NCBI RefSeq assembly: GCF_000253255.1
Contig: NC_015580.1
Coordinates: forward strand, 3,609,001-3,673,000
DNA from: Novosphingobium sp. PP1Y
GTDB taxonomy: Bacteria > Pseudomonadota > Alphaproteobacteria > Sphingomonadales > Sphingomonadaceae
DNA length: 64,000 nt
Direction: 5' to 3'
The position numbers and the translations under genes are program-made. Shown here one piece after another: positions 34,845-44,818 of the stretch (position 1 is its first letter; each line of letters starts with the position of its first letter). Under the pieces are notes generated by a model. That model was not told the origin of the DNA, searched no databases, and saw only the letters and a list, made by a program, of their open reading frames with translations.

Positions 34845-36251
34845 TCAGCGTCCCGCCTGAGCACTCACCCCGGCTCGCCAGCCCATCCATCGCGCCAGCG
34901 AGGGCGTCAGGCGCTTGAGCGTCCATTCCGCCGCGACAGCCAGGGCCAATGAGGCGCCGAACAGCGGCATCGCCAGCGCCAGCAGCACGACCAGGCCGAC
35001 CAGCGCCCAGCTGTGCCGGACCGGCGCCAGCCATGAAGGCGCACCCAGCATATCGGCAGGCCGACGGCGCCACCAAAGCACCACGCTGGAAACAGACAGG
35101 GTCACCAGACCCAGCAGCACGGCCAGGTTCAGTAACTGGTTGGCCAGCCCCCAGAAGGCTCCTTCGTGGATCGCCACGCCGTAGCCGACGGTCCGATCGA
35201 TCCAGTGCCGGTCGGAAAAGCGCTCTATACCGATCAGGGCGCCATTGCCTGCGATCTCGGCGCTGTCGCGCTGCGGGCGGTCCGCTGCCTGGCTGCGCAC
35301 CATCCAGGCCGCACCGGGCGCGGTGGGCGGACTGACCTCGACAGGCGCAGCGAAGCGCAGCGTTACCGCTCGCCCGACGACGGCGTCCAGCGCAGCCGGA
35401 GCCGGAGCTGCCGTCACGGCCCCGCCCATCGCCATGCCATGATGCCCCGCATGTTCGGACATCGTCGCGCGCATGGCGGCATCGGCGCCTGCGCGCTCAC
35501 GCGCGTCGGCCACCGATCCCGCCGACCAGTCCTGGCTGCCTGCCGCCGTTCCGGTCACCGACCGGACCTGGCGCAAGTAATCTCCCCAGGCATTGGCCCA
35601 GGGCAGGCCCGAGGCGATCAGGAACACAGCGCCCAGCGAGATCCACAAGCCGGTCACGGCATGAAGGTCACGCCAGAACACGCTGCTGCCCTTGCGCAGC
35701 CGAGGCAAAAGCACCCCGGCGAGCCTCCCCCCGGTCTGCCGCGGCCACCACAGGAACAGTCCGGTCAGGAGCATGATCACGGTCCAGCAGGCCGCCGTCT
35801 CGACCAGCGCTGAGCCACGGTTCCCTGCCAGCAGTTCGCCGTGAAGGCGGAAGACGATACGCATCAGCCGGTCCTGCTCCGCCACCTTGTAGAGCACCTC
35901 TCCGGTCTGCGGATGGACCCAGACCCGCGTTTCCCGAGCGCCCTTGCCGACAAGCACCTGCACCGCATCGCCTGCGGCCTCGGGCAACACGAACTTGTGC
36001 AAGACCGAACCCGGCACCGCCGCAACCGCCTTTGCGGCTAACGCCCCAGCGGTAAGCTGGGGCGCGTCGCCGTGCACGACATCGCGGTAGGGCGCATAGA
36101 GCGCGGCCTCGATCTGCGGCTTGAACAGGTAGATGCCGCCGGTCACCGAAAGCCAGACGACGAAGGGTACGCAGAACAGACCGGCATAGAAATGCCAGCG
36201 CCACACGGCGCGATACCAGCGCTCGCTGCGCCTTTGCTGTGGCCCGCTCAT
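34845..36251 (-). CDS. PepSY-domain inner-membrane protein, metal-uptake associated
   Basis: A 468-residue membrane protein of the PepSY_TM (PiuB-like) family, often encoded next to TonB receptors and thought to reduce or release imported metal. About four hydrophobic segments surround large periplasmic loops. A loop near the middle carries TMSEHAGHHGMAMGGAV, a His/Met-rich stretch suggestive of copper binding, and FRLHGELL and WRDLHAVTGL are family His motifs. ATG 36251 overlaps the TonB-receptor stop, so it is the last gene of that leftward operon. Confidence 0.85.
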   Translation of the reverse strand: MSGPQQRRSERWYRAVWRWHFYAGLFCVPFVVWLSVTGGIYLFKPQIEAALYAPYRDVVHGDAPQLTAGALAAKAVAAVPGSVLHKFVLPEAAGDAVQVLVGKGARETRVWVHPQTGEVLYKVAEQDRLMRIVFRLHGELLAGNRGSALVETAACWTVIMLLTGLFLWWPRQTGGRLAGVLLPRLRKGSSVFWRDLHAVTGLWISLGAVFLIASGLPWANAWGDYLRQVRSVTGTAAGSQDWSAGSVADARERAGADAAMRATMSEHAGHHGMAMGGAVTAAPAPAALDAVVGRAVTLRFAAPVEVSPPTAPGAAWMVRSQAADRPQRDSAEIAGNGALIGIERFSDRHWIDRTVGYGVAIHEGAFWGLANQLLNLAVLLGLVTLSVSSVVLWWRRRPADMLGAPSWLAPVRHSWALVGLVVLLALAMPLFGASLALAVAAEWTLKRLTPSLARWMGWRAGVSAQAGR

Positions 36252-38545
36252 AGCGTCCAACCCGCCTCGATCAGGAAGCTGCGCTGCGGATAGGGGTGGT
36301 AAACCCAGGCGCGGTCATTGGTGATGTTGTCCACGCCCGCACTGACCCGGAGCCGTTCGATCACGTTCCAGTTAATTCTGGCATCCAGCGCGAAAAGCTC
36401 GGACGTATAGCCATAGGTATCGCCGCGCTGCTCCCCCAGCAGATCGGTGTTGGGCCTGCTGGCATAGCGCATGCCGACCGACACCATCACCGGCCCTGTC
36501 ACCCGGTACCGCAGGTTCGCATTGATCCGCCAGCGCGGGATGCGCGGAAACTGCACGCCCTCCGCCGCCGGGGCGGCATCGTTGCGCACCGTAATCGAAT
36601 CGATAAACGCCGCGTTGGCATCGATGTCGAGCCCCGGCACGATCACGTCGCGCGCTTCCGCGATCGCCTCGAAGCCGTATTGGCGCGTCACGTCGATGTT
36701 CTTGTAGCTGGAGGTGGTGACACCGTTCTGGTTGAAGCCGGTGAAGGAGAAGATGGTGTCCTCCACCCGCTGCCAGAACGCCGAACCGGTCAATTTCACC
36801 GAACCGAAATCGTGCGCCAGAACCAGATTCGCATCGCTCGACCGCTCCGGCTTCAGGCCGGGATCGAAGCTGTCCTCGTTGAAGCTGCCATCGCCATTGA
36901 GGCTGCCCTGGAACAGCTCCCCGACAGTGGGAAAACGCGTGGCCCTGGCCAGGCTCAATTGCAGCGTCGTTAGGGAATCGATTGCCCATTCGAACGCAGC
37001 CTTGGGCTGGAAGCCGTCGGCGTGGCGGCTATCATAGCGCCCCGTCACCTGCTGGCCCGCCAATGCATCGCTGCCCAGCCGGGTCAATCCGCCATCGAAG
37101 GCGCGCCAGTCCTCGTAGCGGGCGCCCAGCGTCAGCGTCACCGCCTCGAGCGGAACGCGCAGTTCGGCCCAGCCCGCCAGCACGCGCGTCTTGCCGAAGG
37201 TCCGGCTCGAGAAATCCTTGCCCTCGTCACGGCGCCAACTGTCCAGCGCATAGTTGGTGGCATCGGTCCGGTAGAGATTGGCGCTGCTTCCGGCAGCCAG
37301 CTCGAACCCGGCAAGGCGGGCATTGAAGGAAAGATCGCCAGTCCACCAGTAAGTCGGCCCCTGACGGGCGAGCGTGCCCGGGCCATTGGCCTCTCCAGCC
37401 GCATAGCTGCCGGAGGTAAAGCCGTCCGAACGCAGGATCTGATAGCTGGAGACATTCGCCTGCACCGTCACCCGGTCCGAAAGCGGCGCTGCAAGCTTGA
37501 GACCCGCCAGCAGTTCATCGCGTATGGAGCGCGACCACTTGGCTCCGCTGGCATCGTAGGTTTTCCCGCCAAGCGAAACGAGACCTTCGCAGACCACATT
37601 GCCTGCAGCATCGCGCAAGTAGCAGTCGGGCGCAGTCTGGCTGTCGAGGTTGTGCCAGTAGGCCAGCAGGAATTCGCCGGTCACGCCCGAAGCGCCATCG
37701 TAACCGAGGCGCAGCTTCGCCTGGTCCTGGGTGATTGCCGCCGGGCTCTGCGCAGCAAAGATGGGCTTGGCAGGCGAACCCGGCGCATAAGCCTGCCCCT
37801 GCCGTGGATCGATGACGGCGCCGGCCACAGCGGTGGCAGGCATGGTGCTGTCCGATTCCGCAAGGCCGTAGAACATCTGCGGATGGCCGTCGTTGCGGAA
37901 ATGGCGGCCGGACACGCGCAGCGACCATGGTCCGTCCTCCTGCCGAAAGCCGAAACCGGCCTCTGCGGAATAGCCCCGATATGTGTCGCGGGTGCCGAAC
38001 TGGTCGTAGTGCTGGGCCAGTCCCTGCACCGTGGCGAAGGCTTCCGTCTTCTGCGGGGAGCGGGTCGTGATATTGACGAGCCCGCCCATCGAATTGCCCG
38101 CATAGCGCGCCGAGTAAGGGCCATAGACGATGTCGAACTGCGCAACCTCGCCCGGACCGACAATCCCCCACTTGGGCGCAAAGCCGAAGGAATTGCCAAG
38201 GAAGTTGGAGACCGTGAAGCCATCGACCATCACCAGCGTTCGTGCGCTCTGGGTCGAATGGGTGCCCCGGAAGCCCGGCACGCCGTTGGAATCCCCGGCA
38301 TAGCGTTTGCGCACGAAGAAATCGGGCGCGTATTTCATCAGGTCCTCGACGTTCTGGGCATTGATGCCGGCGAACTGCTCCTCACCAAGGCTGACCGAAA
38401 GGCCGCGCGGTTCGATGGAGATTGCGGATTCGTGCTGGCCGACAACGAGAATGGTAATCGCGTCTGCCGCCGCTTCATCGGCGTGGGCGGCAAGGGGAAG
38501 CAGGGCAAGCGGCGCCGCGCCGAGCGCGAGCATGGTCTTTGTCAT
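36248..38545 (-). CDS. TonB-dependent outer-membrane receptor, probably copper or zinc
   Basis: A 765-residue receptor with signal peptide (ending LAAHADE), plug domain (VEDLMKYAPDFFVRKRYAG ... VVGQHES) and a beta barrel ending in a Leu (SFLIEAGWTL). The TonB plug marker VPGFRGTHSTQSARTLVMVDG and the Gly-rich VYGPYSARYAGNSMGGLVNI are clear. Genes beside it (MerC-like, DUF2946-like, PepSY with a His/Met-rich loop) recall TonB copper receptors of the OprC type, but substrate is inferred from context only. ATG 38545 gives the intact signal peptide; the frame extends further upstream. Confidence 0.88.
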   Translation of the reverse strand: MTKTMLALGAAPLALLPLAAHADEAAADAITILVVGQHESAISIEPRGLSVSLGEEQFAGINAQNVEDLMKYAPDFFVRKRYAGDSNGVPGFRGTHSTQSARTLVMVDGFTVSNFLGNSFGFAPKWGIVGPGEVAQFDIVYGPYSARYAGNSMGGLVNITTRSPQKTEAFATVQGLAQHYDQFGTRDTYRGYSAEAGFGFRQEDGPWSLRVSGRHFRNDGHPQMFYGLAESDSTMPATAVAGAVIDPRQGQAYAPGSPAKPIFAAQSPAAITQDQAKLRLGYDGASGVTGEFLLAYWHNLDSQTAPDCYLRDAAGNVVCEGLVSLGGKTYDASGAKWSRSIRDELLAGLKLAAPLSDRVTVQANVSSYQILRSDGFTSGSYAAGEANGPGTLARQGPTYWWTGDLSFNARLAGFELAAGSSANLYRTDATNYALDSWRRDEGKDFSSRTFGKTRVLAGWAELRVPLEAVTLTLGARYEDWRAFDGGLTRLGSDALAGQQVTGRYDSRHADGFQPKAAFEWAIDSLTTLQLSLARATRFPTVGELFQGSLNGDGSFNEDSFDPGLKPERSSDANLVLAHDFGSVKLTGSAFWQRVEDTIFSFTGFNQNGVTTSSYKNIDVTRQYGFEAIAEARDVIVPGLDIDANAAFIDSITVRNDAAPAAEGVQFPRIPRWRINANLRYRVTGPVMVSVGMRYASRPNTDLLGEQRGDTYGYTSELFALDARINWNVIERLRVSAGVDNITNDRAWVYHPYPQRSFLIEAGWTL

Positions 38546-38659
38546 GAAAGGTATCACCTGGACGGCACGCGTGCAGGCGCACTTCGGGCGCCCATGCGTG
38601 CAGATGTCATGTCGGTACCGCAGCCGTTCGCAGGGAACCGGCGCGGCGCGAATCATGGA

Positions 38660-39097
38660 TCAGGCGAAGGAAGGTGGCCCCTGGCTGGGCGGACGGATCT
38701 GCGCATCGATCGGGCGCAGGTCGAGCGGACGGCGCAGGATCGCGGCGACGAAGACGAAGAACAGCGCGGCCAGCACCAGCATCGGCGGCGCCGATCCCAG
38801 TGCCGCGGCCCCCAGCGGGGCGAAAGCGCAAGGGTGGTCGACAGACTTCGGCGCGTCGTCCTGCGGGCCCTTGCCCGGAATGTGGATCTGCACGGTCGTT
38901 CCGGCAGGCGCGCTACCCGAACACAGCGCGACCACGAGGTCGCTTCCGACAGGTGCGGGCATGTAGCCCACCGGCACGAAAACCTTCAGGCAAAGCGCCG
39001 CCGCCAGAAGCAGCGCCGCGATCCCCGGCCGCTGCCGGAAGAAGTGCCTGAAATTGCCCACGAGCGTGCCCCTAGCGGCAGCCCCGCCAGGTGTCAC
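38660..39097 (-). CDS. DUF2946-like membrane protein
   Basis: A 145-residue protein with a hydrophobic N-terminal helix (GIAALLLAAALCLKVFVPVGYM), a periplasmic loop containing a Cys/His pattern (VDHPCAFAPLG, close to the DUF2946 core), a second hydrophobic helix (LVLAALFFVFVAAIL) and a Pro-rich tail. DUF2946 proteins often lie next to TonB copper receptors and carry a Cys-His motif of possible metal-binding use; here part of the usual CxxC is missing. It is 23 nt downstream of the MerC-like gene and 114 nt upstream of the TonB receptor. Confidence 0.7.
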   Translation of the reverse strand: MTPGGAAARGTLVGNFRHFFRQRPGIAALLLAAALCLKVFVPVGYMPAPVGSDLVVALCSGSAPAGTTVQIHIPGKGPQDDAPKSVDHPCAFAPLGAAALGSAPPMLVLAALFFVFVAAILRRPLDLRPIDAQIRPPSQGPPSFA

Positions 39098-39120
39098 GAG
39101 TGAAAACCGCCTGCCTCGGT

Positions 39121-39573
39121 TTACCTGTCATGTGTGAGCGCTGAGCGCGCTTCTTGCCTCTGCCGCCAGGAGATGCCGCAAGCGCGCAACCGCCAGTTCA
39201 TCGTATGCCCCGCGATCAGCAGCAGGCTACCGGTCACAGTCAGGCTTGCCTCGCCGACATGCCCCATGCCCGGCATCAGCGCGAGGGCAAGGCTCACCAC
39301 TCCCGCAAGCCCAAGCAGAACCGGCCGTCGAGCGCCATGACGGCGATAGCCCAGCCAGAAGGCCGCCAGCGCCGCCGGAGCGACCATCCCCATGGCGACG
39401 AAGTGAAACGTCGGCGACTGCACGAAGAGCCCAAGCGCGCCGGGGAGCAACAGCAGCAGGAGCGGCAGCGCCAGGCAATGCACCAGGCAAAGGAGCGAGG
39501 CAGAGACCGCAGCGCCTTCGACGATATCGGTCCTGCGCTTACCGGCCGCACGAGTTCGAAATTGTACAGACAT
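39121..39573 (-). CDS. MerC-domain membrane protein
   Basis: A 150-residue protein with four hydrophobic helices and the MerC core CLVHCLALPLLLLLLPGALG, in which two Cys and a His lie in the first helix as in MerC mercuric-ion transporters. A second metal-like feature is AGHTMNWRLRACG near the end. A GTG at 39594 would add 7 residues; ATG 39573 is preferred. In sphingomonads MerC relatives are linked with zinc or mercury handling rather than proven mercury uptake. It opens a leftward metal operon from a divergent promoter. Confidence 0.82.
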   Translation of the reverse strand: MSVQFRTRAAGKRRTDIVEGAAVSASLLCLVHCLALPLLLLLLPGALGLFVQSPTFHFVAMGMVAPAALAAFWLGYRRHGARRPVLLGLAGVVSLALALMPGMGHVGEASLTVTGSLLLIAGHTMNWRLRACGISWRQRQEARSALTHDR

Positions 39574-39598
39574 GATATGTAACGAGATTCCCACTTGA

Positions 39599-39616
39599 GT
39601 GACGTTATATCATTAC
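39599..39616. promoter_or_regulatory. Zur-box-like site between MerC-like gene and znuD-like gene
   Basis: GTGACGTTATATCATTAC has the length, AT-rich centre and partial dyad of alphaproteobacterial Zur sites (consensus near GTTATGTTATAACATTAC). It lies 26 nt before the MerC-like start and 40 nt before the znuD-like start, so one site could control both. Consensus is recalled, not searched. Confidence 0.5.
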
Positions 39617-39655
39617 TTAATAGGCGCGCACTCTCATCAGAAAAAGGGGCCCAAC

Positions 39656-41701
39656 TTGAAAATTCGTGCCTTGCTGCTTTGTGCAGCTTCCCTGCCCGCG
39701 ATCTCGGCGCCGTCCGCCCATGCTGACGAGGCAAACGGCGGCTCGCGAATTGTCGTCACGGCCACGGCGTTCGAACAAAAGGCCGACGAAACCGCAACCC
39801 CGGTGATCGTCCTGAGAGGCGACGACCTCGTCCATCGCCGCCAGGCCACGCTCGGAGACACGCTGGCCGGGCAGCCGGGCATCAATTTCGACAATTTCGG
39901 CGGCGGCGCCAGCCGTCCGGTTATCCGCGGCCAGACCGCACCGCGCGTCCAGTCGCTTTCGGACGGTGCGAACATTCAGGACGCATCGGCCGTCTCGCCC
40001 GACCATGCTGTCACCGCCGAACCGCTTCTGCTGGAAGGCATCGAAGTCCTGCGAGGCCCCTCCGCCCTGCTCTATGGCGGGGGCGCGATCGGCGGCGCGA
40101 TCAACCTGATCGACGGCAAGGTCCCCACAGCACTCCCCGAGGGCGGTTTCTCCGGCGTCGCCGAAGGGCGCCTCGGCACGGCCGATGACGAACGCTCGCT
40201 GGTTGGCGGGCTAACCGCCGGGATCGGCCCCTTCGCAATCCATGTCGAGGGCGTGCGTCGCACCTCGGACGACTACCGCATTCCCAAGAAGTTCGGCGAC
40301 CGCCACGTCGACGGTTCGTACAACGACACATCGACATTCAGTGTCGGCGGCTCATGGGTCGGGCCGGATGGCTATCTCGGCGTGGCCTATACCCGCCAGC
40401 GCAGCGAATATGGCCTGCCCGGCCACAGCCACGAATACGAATCGTGCCATCCGCACGGCACCAGCCTGCACTGCGGCAGCCACGATGATCACGACCATGA
40501 CCATGACCATGACCATGACCATGATCACGAACATGACCACGACGAAGTCCCGTACGTGAAGTTGAGGAGCGAGCGCTTCGACATCCGCAGCGAATACCGC
40601 AACCCGCTGCCGGGCTTCGAGAAAGTGCGCCTGCGCATGGCATTCACCGACTACGAGCATGACGAGCTCGAGCACGACGAAATCTCCACGACCTTCCGCA
40701 ACAAGGCGCACGACATCCGATTCGAACTGACGCACAAGCCGCTGGCAGGCCTACGCGGCATCTTTGGTGTCCAGCATTCAAGCAGCAGGTTCAGCGCCGT
40801 CGGCGAGGAAGCCTTCCTGCCGCAGAGCGATACTGAAAACACCGCATTGTTCCTTATGGAAACACTGGCAGCCGGACAGGTGCGCTTCGAAGTGGCCGCG
40901 CGGCAGGAATGGCAGAGCATTGAGACCACTCTCAATCGTCGTGTCACCCACCAGCCCTTCTCCATCTCCGGCGCGGCGATCTGGAACGTCGGCAGCGACT
41001 ATTCGCTCTCACTCTCGCTTGCCCGCTCGCAGCGAGCGCCCAACGCGCAGGAACTCTTCGCGCGCGGCGTTCACCTGGCAACCAATACTTATGAGATGGG
41101 CAGCGCCGCGCTGGGCACGGAAACGGCGAAGTCGATCGACGTGACCCTGCGCAAGACCGCCGGGGCAACGACCTTCACGATCGGCGCCTACCACCAGGAC
41201 TTCAGTGACTACATTTTCGCAGAGACGCTGGATCGCTTCGAGGACTTCCGCCTGATTCGCTACACGGCCGCCGACGCCCGCTTCACCGGGATCGACGGCG
41301 AAGTGCGCCAGCAGATCACACCGGAATTCGCGCTGTCGATCTTCGGGGACTATGTGCGCGCAAAGCTGAAGGACGGCCTGGGCAACTTGCCGCGCATTCC
41401 TGCCGGTCGGCTGGGGGGCCGGACCGATGGTCGCTGGGGCCCGCTCTCTGCGGATCTCGAATACTATCGCGTGTTCGAACAAGGCAAAGTGGCCTCGTTC
41501 GAGACGCGCACGCCCGGCTACGACATGGTCAATGCGACTTTGGCCTACAAGCTTGCACTCGGCCCGCAGGCCAATGCCGAACTGTTCGTGCGCGGTAACA
41601 ACCTGACCAATGCCCTGGCGTTCAACCACGCCTCGTTCATCAAACAGGCAGCGCCGCTGCGCGGCCGCAACTTCACCTTCGGCGTGCGCAGCACGTTCTG
41701 A
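39656..41701 (+). CDS. znuD: ZnuD-like TonB-dependent zinc receptor
   Basis: A TonB receptor of 681 residues using TTG 39656, with AAAAAGGGG ending 6 nt upstream and a signal peptide at once (KIRALLLCAASLPAISAPSAHA). The GTG-based frame start at 39599 would coincide with the Zur-like box. Plug and barrel are clear (GDTLAGQPGINFDNFGGGASRPVIRGQ; final Phe). A loop at about 282-298 is a run of His-Asp pairs with two nearby Cys, the zinc-trap layout of ZnuD receptors. It is divergent from the MerC-like operon. Confidence 0.87.
   Translation: MKIRALLLCAASLPAISAPSAHADEANGGSRIVVTATAFEQKADETATPVIVLRGDDLVHRRQATLGDTLAGQPGINFDNFGGGASRPVIRGQTAPRVQSLSDGANIQDASAVSPDHAVTAEPLLLEGIEVLRGPSALLYGGGAIGGAINLIDGKVPTALPEGGFSGVAEGRLGTADDERSLVGGLTAGIGPFAIHVEGVRRTSDDYRIPKKFGDRHVDGSYNDTSTFSVGGSWVGPDGYLGVAYTRQRSEYGLPGHSHEYESCHPHGTSLHCGSHDDHDHDHDHDHDHDHEHDHDEVPYVKLRSERFDIRSEYRNPLPGFEKVRLRMAFTDYEHDELEHDEISTTFRNKAHDIRFELTHKPLAGLRGIFGVQHSSSRFSAVGEEAFLPQSDTENTALFLMETLAAGQVRFEVAARQEWQSIETTLNRRVTHQPFSISGAAIWNVGSDYSLSLSLARSQRAPNAQELFARGVHLATNTYEMGSAALGTETAKSIDVTLRKTAGATTFTIGAYHQDFSDYIFAETLDRFEDFRLIRYTAADARFTGIDGEVRQQITPEFALSIFGDYVRAKLKDGLGNLPRIPAGRLGGRTDGRWGPLSADLEYYRVFEQGKVASFETRTPGYDMVNATLAYKLALGPQANAELFVRGNNLTNALAFNHASFIKQAAPLRGRNFTFGVRSTF
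40492..40535 (+). repeat. 6-nt tandem repeat encoding His-Asp pairs
   Basis: Units of GACCAT (with two diverged copies, GATCAC and GAACAT) repeat here about seven times, encoding the Asp-His run of the znuD-like receptor loop. Perfect five-fold copies make it prone to slippage by whole codons, so the loop length may vary between strains without breaking the frame. Confidence 0.7.
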
Positions 41702-41801
41702 CCTGAAGGCGCCCGCGCGGGCGCCGGGCGCGGCAGGTCTCTTCAATCCCACGACCTTTCGCGCCCACCATGTTGGTCTGCGCAGCCCGCAAGAGCGAAA
41801 G

Positions 41802-41840
41802 GGAATCGGTCAGTCGCCATCTTGGTGCCTGACCGATTCC
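41802..41840. terminator. 12-bp hairpin downstream of znuD-like gene
   Basis: GGAATCGGTCAG (41802-41813) and CTGACCGATTCC (41829-41840) form a perfect 12-bp stem with a 15-nt loop. It is 100 nt past the znuD-like stop. No T-run follows, so it may be a factor-dependent terminator, an RNA-stabilising structure or an element end. Confidence 0.4.
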
Positions 41841-41962
41841 TCATCTATATCTCCGGCCATGCCACGACGACGCCACGCGGCCTGTCCTGCACGAAGCGCT
41901 GCGCGACCGGCCGCAAGCCTGCCCAATGGACCGTTATCTATACGATTTTCAAGGAGAGGAAC

Positions 41963-42003
41963 TGGAGCGGGCGAAGGGATTCGAGCCCTCGCCCCAACCT
42001 TGG
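41963..42003 (-). other. tRNA-Gly 3' end fragment, likely attachment-site scar
   Basis: The minus strand reads CCAAGGTTGGGGCGAGGG, then CTCGAATCCC, then TTCGCCCGCTCCA: the last 41 nt of a tRNA-Gly (GCC-type), from the anticodon loop to CCA. The 7-nt acceptor strand, T arm and discriminator are intact, but T54 of the T loop is C and one variable-region base seems missing. The homology starts abruptly mid-anticodon-loop, and the 5' half is absent. This is the typical trace left by a tRNA-targeting integrase. Based on recalled tRNA sequences. Confidence 0.75.
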
Positions 42004-42172
42004 AAAATCTAGGCTTGGCCTCCCATGGGGTTCGCTCAGATACGCCAGAGCGTGACAAGCATCTGTTTTCTCGTGGTTCCGATTGTGCCACACTTCGCTT
42101 GAATTCGATCCAAACGACCTGTCAGTAGTCCCGTGCTCGTCCCGGCGTCGATACTGGTCCACACGACACGGA

Positions 42173-42560
42173 ATGAAGCAAGCGGGTCAACGTTCGACAG
42201 TGAAATTGACGCGCAATCTTTGCGAGCGGGCGGAGAAACGCGAAGATCAATATGAGCTCTGGCATGCCGAAATTGCCAGCTTCGGCCTGCGCATTATGCC
42301 CTGTGGCGTCAAATCGTTCATCGTGCACTACCGCGCCGATGCTGTTAGGCGGACCGCCAAGCGCCGCACCTACACCTTGGGCGCCTCGGCGCACTGACGA
42401 TCGAGAAGGCCCGAAAGAGCGCCAAAACTGTTCTCGGCGCGGCCGCCAACGGCCAGGGTCCTGGTGAGAAACGGATCGCCAAGCGCGGCGAGATGCTGAT
42501 CTCTCAATTGCTCGATCTGTACGGAAAGCGCAGCTGCGTGATCCGGCGCGGTAAAAAGAT
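42173..42560 (+). pseudogene. tyrosine integrase, frameshifted and truncated
   Basis: From ATG 42173 the first frame gives an N-terminal arm-binding domain of the phage/ICE integrase type (KLTRNLCERAEKREDQYELW ... FGLRIMPCGVKSFIVHYRA, RRTYTLGA) and stops at 42397. One frame over, from about 42394, the text continues in the same domain order (LTIEKARKSAKTVLGAAANG, ISQLLDLYGKRSCVIRRGKKIG) and then loses homology near 42560. So the gene has a frameshift and lacks the whole catalytic domain with its Arg-His-Arg-Tyr residues. It sits 170 nt from the tRNA-Gly fragment. Confidence 0.75.
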
Positions 42561-42840
42561 CGGGCTCCGGCGATGCCGGGGTGAGGCAGATAATCAATCT
42601 TGCAATGGACTCAATGCGCCTGCAGCAACTTGGCTACCGCAATGGGCGCAACTTCGACTCCTTCGAAGCCCTGTACCAGGTACGCACGATGTTTTCGCAG
42701 GGTTATCAGACGTCCCTCCTGATTGCCCACCCCATCGATATGGCCGGAATGTGGGCCAAGACCGAGCGCGTAAACTGGCACGCGCCCCCTCCCATCTCAA
42801 ACTAACGGACCTTTACGCAGGCAGACTTCGGCCGTTGAAA
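42561..42840. other. non-genic remainder of the element scar
   Basis: No supported gene. A 74-codon frame at 42581-42805 (FDSFEALYQVRTMFSQGYQT) is readable but unmatched to any family I recall and has no clear ribosome site; it may be another decayed fragment. Confidence 0.4.
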
Positions 42841-42874
42841 GGTTCCGCTCAGAGGGCCCGATCCCAACGAATAA

Positions 42875-42896
42875 GGGCCCGCATTGCTGTGGGCCC
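42875..42896 (-). terminator. hairpin downstream of guaA
   Basis: GGGCCCGCA-ttgc-TGTGGGCCC forms a 9-bp stem with one G-U type pair, about 50 nt beyond the guaA stop in its direction of transcription, followed on the minus strand by TTATTCGTT. A second perfect 8-bp stem (CAGGGACC ... GGTCCCTG, 42917-42937) lies closer to the stop without a T-run. Confidence 0.45.
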
Positions 42897-42944
42897 CTGT
42901 TCAATACCGTGTTCGCAGGGACCTCTCCGGTCCCTGACGCCGGT

Positions 42945-44504
<1,560 letters not shown>

Positions 44505-44603
44505 GGCTGGCCCCTAATGCGAGCCGCAGCGAGTGTCCAGATGGCAGTCGCGAGCGAAAAGCTCCGCATTCGCCCAAATCCGCTACTTGAGTTGCAAAAC
44601 TTG

Positions 44604-44630
44604 CAATCTCTATTCAGGAAATAGAGATTG
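44604..44630. repeat. 11-bp AT-rich inverted repeat
   Basis: CAATCTCTATT and AATAGAGATTG (44620-44630) form a perfect 11-bp hairpin with a 5-nt loop, in the gap between the divergent guaA and the small ORF. Read on the minus strand it is followed by CAAGTTTTGC. It could end a short leader or antisense transcript, or bind a regulator. Confidence 0.5.
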
Positions 44631-44716
44631 AGGTTCAAGGGGCGAGAGACTAAATGCTGCACATGCGAAGGGAACGGGGCGAACCCGTCTCTTATCGAAT
44701 GCAGGAGTAGAAACAG

Positions 44717-44797
44717 ATGACCATCGTAGAACGGACTGTCGGCCTCGCCGCGGCATTTGGAATCAGTGCCCTGGCGTTCGCTGTGACCCTCGTCTGA
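44717..44797 (+). CDS. 26-residue hydrophobic small protein
   Basis: ATG 44717 opens 26 codons: MTIVERTVGLAAAFG, then ISALAFAVTLV and TGA. After four polar residues the rest is a single membrane-length hydrophobic helix. GCAGGAG lies 10-16 nt upstream, and a GC-rich hairpin with a T-run follows 22 nt after the stop, so a short separate transcript is plausible. I do not recognise the peptide. Alternatives: a leader or a chance frame. No homology could be tested. Confidence 0.5.
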   Translation: MTIVERTVGLAAAFGISALAFAVTLV

Positions 44798-44818
44798 GGC
44801 CAAAGTGATCCCAACCGG

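Noticed and set aside
39599..39655. GTG start for the znuD-like gene 57 nt upstream
   Set aside because: It would put the Zur-like box inside the coding region and add residues before the signal peptide; TTG 39656 has a good ribosome site.
42581..42805. 74-codon frame next to the integrase remnant
   Set aside because: No recognised domain or ribosome site; probably a decayed fragment or chance frame.
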